Part shown: positions 58,001 to 64,000 of the stretch, piece by piece | Layout of the letters: every line of letters begins with the position of its first letter | Position numbering within the stretch: the stretch's first letter is position 1 | Source of the DNA: Cymodocea nodosa | Lineage: Eukaryota; Streptophyta; Magnoliopsida; Alismatales; Cymodoceaceae | Assembly: GCA_036874045.1 (NCBI GenBank) | Contig: CM072337.1 | Span: forward strand, 21,488,001-21,552,000 | Direction of reading: 5' to 3' | DNA length: 64,000 nucleotides | Translations under genes and position numbers: made by a program | The notes under the pieces: generated by a model | The model's input: the letters and a program-made list of their open reading frames with translations, nothing else | Told to the model about the DNA's origin: nothing | Database searches by the model: none

Positions 58001-61000
58001 AATTAGTGTTTTGGATTTTGATTTTTCTTTCAAATGAATAGGTATTACTAGAATGTGCTGCCCAGATGGAATATTTGAAACATCCGTGGCAATGAGGTAT
58101 GAACCCTACATCAAATGTTGTGAACTAGGGAAGTAATTATACCTCCCAAAGCCTTACTTGCAGGTGTACCAATAAAGAGGCAAATAACAAATTTTCCATC
58201 ATTAACAATGAAGCCAAAATAAAGGTTTTGGTCTTCACTTCTTTGACACATGACTTCTTTTGATGGTGTGCAAACCATTCACATCCTGCTGTTTTTTACT
58301 CATAGGGTGAGGATATCTTGGTTGAGAAGACTTCACAACTACACATGTAGGATTATGTATAGAGATCATTGATTGTAGAGAAAGAATTTGGATCAGGCTT
58401 CATTGTCAAAGATAAATTTGTCATCATTAACAATGTAGTTCTGGGTGATCATCATTAACAAGAAGAATTCAGATGATCACCTCAAACGTATTGATGGTCA
58501 ACAGGCCCAGCACTAGGTTAAGAAATACATATGACCCGAAATATTAGTCCTAGAGTAGTCAGAAGGAGAGGATGAATACCAGTTTGATAACTAAACAGGT
58601 TAGAAAATGCCTCTTTTCTTCCTTTTATTTTTTCTTATTAAATTCTTTATACAATAGGGTTTAGGGCAAGGTTTCAGCTATCAGTATCATACTGAGGAAA
58701 ACCTATTGAGGATCGTGAAAATCCAATACTTTTGTGTAAATGACTAAAAAACTCCAAATTTCAATTTGAAACTCAGAGATAAGACAAAACAAGTTATGAT
58801 ACGCATATAACAACACCTAAATCAATTTTCTGCATAATTATTATACATAAAATACCAAGTAGACAGAGATATGGTAGTCATATGCATGAGAAAAATATTA
58901 AATCATCTACAATAACTGAAAAAAAAATCTCATAATTACAAATGATTTAAAATTCAGGTTACATTTCAATAAAATTTAGATTATAATTGAATATAATCCA
59001 AATTACAGTTGAATATATCTCACATTATATTTTAATAGAAAGTAGATTATTTTAATATATATCAGGTTACATTTCAATAGAATCTAATTACAATTCAATA
59101 TTTATCAAGTTATATTTCAATAAAATTCAGGTTATAATTCATACACAACACAAATTAATCAAATTATGCACAATACAAGGGAATCGCCATAATTAAAAAT
59201 TTTATCAATTATAAGATTTTAGAGTAAATTATAAATTTTTATTCCTATAATGTAGTTAATATTTTTTACAAAAATCTTACATGAATTAATTAAAAAACAG
59301 AAAAAAATGTTTATAAGAATAAAAGAGATAGGTAGGAGAGGAATGTTATTCATAAGCAAACATAATTTTTTAACAATATAGAAATTATCAAGATTTTTGT
59401 GTTTTTTTAATACTTCCACCATTTTCTATGAAATAATTTTTTCATTTTTTCTTCTCTCTTCCCATCTCTTTTTCCTACTCTCTTCCCATCTCTTTTTTTC
59501 CTTTCTCTATAATCTCAATAATCAAAATTTTAATTGATTGTAAGATTTTAGAATAAATTAATATTTATTCCTATAATGTAATTAATATCTTTTTAAAAAC
59601 CCTCAAATGAATTAATTGAAAAAATAGAATATAAAATGTGTAAGGGTACAAGATAGGTAGAAGAGAAATGCTATACGTAATCAAACATAATTTAAAATAT
59701 AAAAAATAGGAACTTTGTGATTTTATAATACTTCTACTATTTTCTAAAGATAATTTTTATGTAATAATCTTTTCAATTTTTTCTTTTTCTCTTTTTTTCC
59801 TTTTTTCATTCTCTTCCTCTTTTTTCTTTTTTTTAGATGTGTTTCTTCTTTCTCTCTTTTTTCTCTTTCTTTTTTTCTTTTCATTTTTTCCCTTTTCCTC
59901 TCACGTACTTCACCAGTTCACCCTCCCTCCTCCATCTTCTCTGTCACTCCTGACCTCCCCCTTCACCTGAAAATCCTAATGGGTTACTTGATTGGACAGC
60001 AACAAAACCAACTTTCGATGAAGTCTACAACAGTCCATGGACAATTCAGCAATTGGGGGAGGCTTTGATGGTCAGCAAAGAACTCATCACTAGATCAACT
60101 AATTCTTTCACTAAATTGATTAATCTAGCCTTCAATAACTCAAAAAATATGTTGGATCAAACAATGCATCGATCTATGATAACAGATCGTTTGATCCATT
60201 GTATTTTCAAGAATATATGGGGCATGGGGATCGACAAAAATGAAATCTGAGAAGAATCAGAGAAATTTCACCAATCCATATTGATTTTTAAAACCCTGGT
60301 TTAGGGTTTAGAAAATGCTTCTTTTCTCATTCAATTCATTAAAATTTCTATTCATCCAACTATACTTTATGGTTCAAAATACTGGATTGTAAAGTATGAT
60401 TATGTACAAAAAAAGTGGTGTAAAGATGTGAATACTTAAATGGAAGAGTGACAATAACATAAAAGATAACTTAAAAAATGATTTTATTAGAAATAATATA
60501 TAAGTTGCACCAATTGAAAATAGGATAAGACAAATCAACTTAAGCAGTTTGATCATATCCTTAAAAGGCTAAAGGATGTACCAATTGGAAGAGGATAAAT
60601 GAATTAGTGTAGAAGAAATTAAAAGAAGTAGAAGAATGTCTAAAACTACTTGGCCAGAAATTATGAGAAAAGATTCAATTTTATGTAAAGATAAGAATAT
60701 TTAGAAGAAAAAAACTGATGTAACAGCTCTGCAAAGTGAGATTATGGCATAAACTGCTATTATTGTTGTAATTCTTTGTATAATGGGCACAAGCTGATAT
60801 GCAAATAAAGAAACTATAATGTGAAAAAACATAGTAGTCCAACTCCAACCTGGGTAACAACTACTAGCCTTTGAACATCATGATCATAGCCATCCATCTC
60901 ATGCTCTTCATCATAGTTACTAGAGGAGGAATCAAATAAACCAAAAAAAGGAAATATCAATATAACTGAAAAAATGTGTCAACAAACACAAATCTAAAGA

Positions 61001-64000
61001 TTAATGTAGCATATGAATTCATAAGTCAAGAAAAAACACCCTACACAAACAAAAGAAAAACTAATAGCCATGAGAAGTGCAAAATGAATAGAGTTTTCCA
61101 AAAGGAAACAATAAAAATAAAGTGGTTAAAAAACAAATAGATACAATTTATAAAGAATGATAAACAAAATGATACAAAACTATAAGTAAAGACATAATAT
61201 ATCTACAAATAATCAACTAGAGTATATTCCTTTATAGTATTTGTGCCGGACAGGTAGGATTCAACCACTTTAGTGGTTGAACCATTTCAACCATGAATTG
61301 ACCAGTCCAACTGGTCAGTCTTACATTCAACTTAAGTATACATATTTTTTGAAAATTAAAAAGATTCATATACCTATATACCTAGATTCATTCACATTTT
61401 AGCAGTTGAACCATTTCAGCCATGAATTGCCTAATCCAATCAGTCAGTCTTATGTTCAACTAGAGCACATGTATTTTTTAAAAATAAAAAAGATTCAAAT
61501 ACCTATATAACTAGATCCATTCACATTTTAGTGGTTGAACCATTTCATCCATGAATTGGCCAATCCAACCAGTCAGTGTTACGTTCAACTGGAGTATATG
61601 TATTTTGAAAAAACAAAAAGACTCAAGTACCTATATCTAGATCCGTTCACTTTTTTTTTACTACTTTACCAAAGTTTCTACCATTTTGTTACTGTTCCAA
61701 ACTTTCAAGTTTCAATCAGATCTCAAGGTAGAATCTTGATTCTTGAACAATCATTTTATCCTCCTCGAAAACAACACCACAAAAAAGAAATCATTTTATC
61801 AATGAAAGATAAATTCATCTCATGATTCTATCTAAATTACTGTACAGATTTTATCATTTAAATAGTCAGGTCTGTTTATCTTTTATTTTCCCCTACTTTT
61901 CCTGATCTTCGCAGAATTTTAGTTTTTTCTGATTTTCGTATGCCTATATGCAATTTTAAATTATTTGCTTATCAATTATGACATCACTAGTTCTAATGGT
62001 CGAACTGACTGACCCTTCCAATGGAACAATGTCAGTCTCACCTGAAAACCTTGGGATTGCACATATTGAACGAAAATGAGGGATCAGTGTCTGTTTCTAC
62101 CTTTATGATGGAAACTATTGTCTTTGAATTTTAGAAGTTAACCTTTTTCATCCTTATGGAAGTAAATGAAATTAAAATTGGCATATTTACATTGACAAGG
62201 ATAAAAGCTACCAGCAACTTTTATGTCAAAAGAAAAAACCATTCAGTGTTTCAAGAAGAAAACGTAAACCATTATTGCCAAGTCATTTGAGAAGTTATAT
62301 TAATAAACCTCAAAGAGCATGTAAAAAGTTGCTTCAATGCAGCTTATTCTTTTATGAAAAAAATCTTATGGGTTCTTGCAAAGTACATACAAAAGTGACG
62401 CGGATACTGCTATTTGATGTAAAGCATGCTTAGCATGTAATTTCATAAATATTAACCAAAAGGAAATTACAAATAATAACTGTTCAAAATATTAAATAAT
62501 TATCAGACTCCAAGTCCACAAAGGCATGAGAATGCATATGGATAAATCTGAAATCAATGACTCAATAATCAGTTTGGTCCATTTGAATCCACTTCCATTA
62601 ATAAATAGTATATAGACTATCAATATAGAGACATATATACTCTTAAATTGAAAATCATACAGAAGTCATAGGATTGTGAGAGCAAAGTATAAACACAACT
62701 ACTGTGACCAGTGTGAATCAGTAATGGTAATATTATATTTTCTCAAGGAGAAAGGGTTCCATAATCAAGATACCTTCGATGAGATAAAAGGTCATCATTT
62801 TGTGCTTCCTGATCAATTTCCAAGTCCTCGTCAAGCACAAAAGTGGTCTGATCCTCATGAATGAAAAATGTCTTGCACAAGTCACGTGGGTTTTCACCAA
62901 CATTAGACCTACCAGGCTTAAAACCATTATCCGGACATGTGGTTCCAGTAATTCCTGAGGCAGTAGAACCACTACTCGATAATTCAGCTGAGTTAAATTG
63001 CAAGCTACCACTAAATTCGGCTAAATGTGTACAATTGGAGTTACTCCTAGATTCTTCGTCACTCCTATTTTTTGAAACTGTTTGATGCTTTGCCCCTAAC
63101 TCCATCTCAACAGGATTAGTACTTTTATTTGACCCATCACTTCCTATAGTATGTACTGCCCTTTCTTCCAGTTGACCTACCACTAACATATCAGAAGGTT
63201 GAGATGTGAATGAAGAATTATTGTGCTGCCTTGACAACTGCAACCAATTTGACCAATCACCACGTCTGCGTATCTTGTCACCCTGCACATTCAATAATTG
63301 GAGATGTGCTCACAATAGAATCACAGACACACAACCAGTAGCAATAAATTTCTTAATATTCTACATCTCACTACCATAAATTTATAACAGAAGAAATAGC
63401 AAATGCAACCCAAACTTAAAACTCCTTGCCTGAACTTCAATGAGAGTTGAAGTCTGCAGTGAATCCAGAATTAAAGGTATATCACTGGTCATTTGCTTAA
63501 CCTGGAGCATAAATCAGAATTACAAAATGTAGTATTTAACAGAAAGATGAACATAAATGGAAAATAAGAATCCATAATGCTATTCATGAAAGAATTCTCT
63601 CATCCTACCCTTTTAAATTCAGCAATATTGGATATGGAAACCCAACCTTTATCATCCCATAACGAAATCAAATATGCATCTCTTTCCAAGTTTTTATCAC
63701 TGCAATATCAGACAAAATGCTGAAACTAAGGAAACTCAATTCAAGAAGAAAAATATGAATTACATAGTACACATCTAGCAAGAAAAAGTAGATACCTGAA
63801 GTAATACTCAATTTGCATTAATAAGTTAGATCTCAAGGTTTGTATCTCTGGTGGAATGGTATGTCCAGGAAGAGCACTGGGGGCAAATGGAGGAGGTTCC
63901 CTTAAATGTTCTGGAGGAATAACACAGACTGGACCAGGGGCTAAGTTCATGGCAAGAAAAACCATAGACATGGTGAGATATAACACGTTCAATGCATTAA
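52035..64000 (-). CDS. LARP1: La-related protein 1 (LARP1) with La motif and C-terminal DM15 region; 5' end outside the window
   Basis: LARP1 binds mRNA caps and 5' TOP mRNAs and tunes translation under TOR; plant LARP1 also works with XRN4 in heat-induced mRNA decay. Exons from right to left: ~63940 (or beyond) to 63796, 63699..63609, 63501..63430, 63282..62774, 60919..60850, 57819..57715, 57611..57367, 57304..57241, 53694..53549, 53467..53363, 52266..52035. All junctions keep the frame. The La motif spans the first three exons ([38 protein letters not shown]) and leads into [14 protein letters not shown] long acidic, Ser-rich linker follows. The C-terminal DM15 repeats are clear: [50 protein letters not shown]. 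The intron after 63430 uses a GC donor. Introns of 1.9-3.5 kb carry LINE relics and tandem repeats. Confidence 0.93.
52560..53260 (-). mobile_element. RTE-type LINE relic in the last LARP1 intron
   Basis: On the minus strand, fragments of an RTE-clade reverse transcriptase tail are readable: [17 protein letters not shown], then [12 protein letters not shown] and [16 protein letters not shown] with frame breaks. The following part matches the relic at 60300..60790 in inverted orientation. It is heavily decayed and AT-rich, and its ends are not defined. Confidence 0.65.
53700..57235. other. Large LARP1 intron between the DM15 exons, mostly unclassified repeat DNA
   Basis: The 3.5-kb intron between exons 57304..57241 and 53694..53549. 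54380..54720 is less AT-rich but has no recognised domain. 55370..55850 is AT-rich with repeated AACCAAA-type motifs. 56650..56950 is the repeat shared with the beta-propeller intron (46985..47180). Confidence 0.4.
56700..56950 (+). repeat. Dispersed repeat, probable LTR-element 3' end
   Basis: Shares its order of motifs with 46985..47180. It ends in AACTTAAAGGAG followed by TGTTGGAGTAAATGG, which looks like a polypurine tract plus the start of an LTR. No coding part is attached. It lies antisense to LARP1. Confidence 0.45.
58950..59130. repeat. Short imperfect tandem repeats in a LARP1 intron
   Basis: The unit, about 60 bases with GGTTACATTTCAATARAAT and ATTACAATTGAATAT-like parts, recurs roughly three times. 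It is AT-rich and has no gene content. Confidence 0.5.
59200..59800. repeat. Tandem duplication of about 330 bp in a LARP1 intron
   Basis: 59205..59465 and 59532..59800 match in order: TAAGATTTTAGARTAAATTA, TTATTCCTATAATGTARTTAATAT, ATGAATTAATT, AAGCAAACATAATTT-like and AATACTTCYACYATTTTCTA stretches. Pyrimidine-rich runs follow each copy. Confidence 0.6.
60300..60790 (+). mobile_element. RTE-type LINE 3' relic in a LARP1 intron
   Basis: On the plus strand, decayed RTE reverse transcriptase tail: [16 protein letters not shown], then after breaks [21 protein letters not shown], and a 3' end with ATTATTGTTGTAATTCTTTGTAT. It is the inverted counterpart of 52560..53260. Stops are frequent. Confidence 0.65.
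61260..61655. repeat. Three tandem copies of a 129-bp unit in a LARP1 intron
   Basis: The unit start GTGGTTGAACCATTTCA (GCAGTTGAACC in copy 2) appears at 61273, 61402 and 61531, exactly 129 bases apart. Each unit holds CATGAATTG, a CCAATCCAACCAGTCAGT-type stretch, a GTTCAACT stretch, an A-rich run and ACCTATAT. The copies differ by scattered substitutions. Confidence 0.8.

Noticed and set aside
58950..59130. Short spaced repeats resembling a CRISPR array
   Set aside because: Repeats are imperfect, AT-rich, without uniform spacers, and lie in a plant intron.

Overview
The window is nuclear DNA of a flowering plant. Genes have GT-AG introns, long AT-rich spacers and decayed retrotransposons, and plant-only families are present (RETICULATA-related, UGT, group A bZIP). 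The GC-rich, often intronless coding exons beside AT-rich introns suggest a monocot, but I cannot name the species from sequence alone.

Layout. 1-3.1 kb (minus): 5' part of a long coiled-coil protein gene. 6.4-6.6 kb: a promoter-like cluster with no clear ORF. 7.1-9.2 kb (minus): two small intronless genes whose predicted proteins both end in IWP. 10.7-11.75 kb (plus): an intronless RETICULATA-related chloroplast protein gene. 12.6-26.3 kb (minus): a tandem UDP-glycosyltransferase cluster. Copy 1 has a nine-residue deletion beside its donor-sugar box and a LINE in its promoter, copy 2 looks intact, and copy 3 is a pseudogene whose first exon is replaced by foreign DNA. 28.1-29.8 kb (minus): an ABI5/AREB-type bZIP gene in three exons. 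33.7-50.5 kb (plus): a predicted secreted beta-propeller-like protein in nine exons, with a 12.15-kb intron filled by nested Copia elements and a LINE relic. 52.0-64.0 kb (minus): an LARP1-type La-related protein gene, open at the right edge, with LINE relics and tandem repeats in its introns.

The genes are independent transcription units. Only the UGT copies are clearly paralogous neighbours, and the two IWP genes probably are. The beta-propeller and LARP1 genes converge at 50.5-52.0 kb.

Main unusual features. A complete 4.8-kb Copia element with 5-bp target duplications lies inside an older, oppositely oriented Copia relic; its frame is interrupted by about 20 stops but only one evident frameshift, a pattern that fits C-to-T decay of methylated DNA. 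The UGT cluster shows birth and decay of tandem copies. LARP1 has a GC-AG intron. The beta-propeller gene has two possible C-termini. A near-perfect 27-bp stem-loop lies downstream of the bZIP gene. No CRISPR array, rRNA or convincing tRNA was seen. All splice sites were placed by eye from reading-frame continuity and consensus sites, without transcript data.
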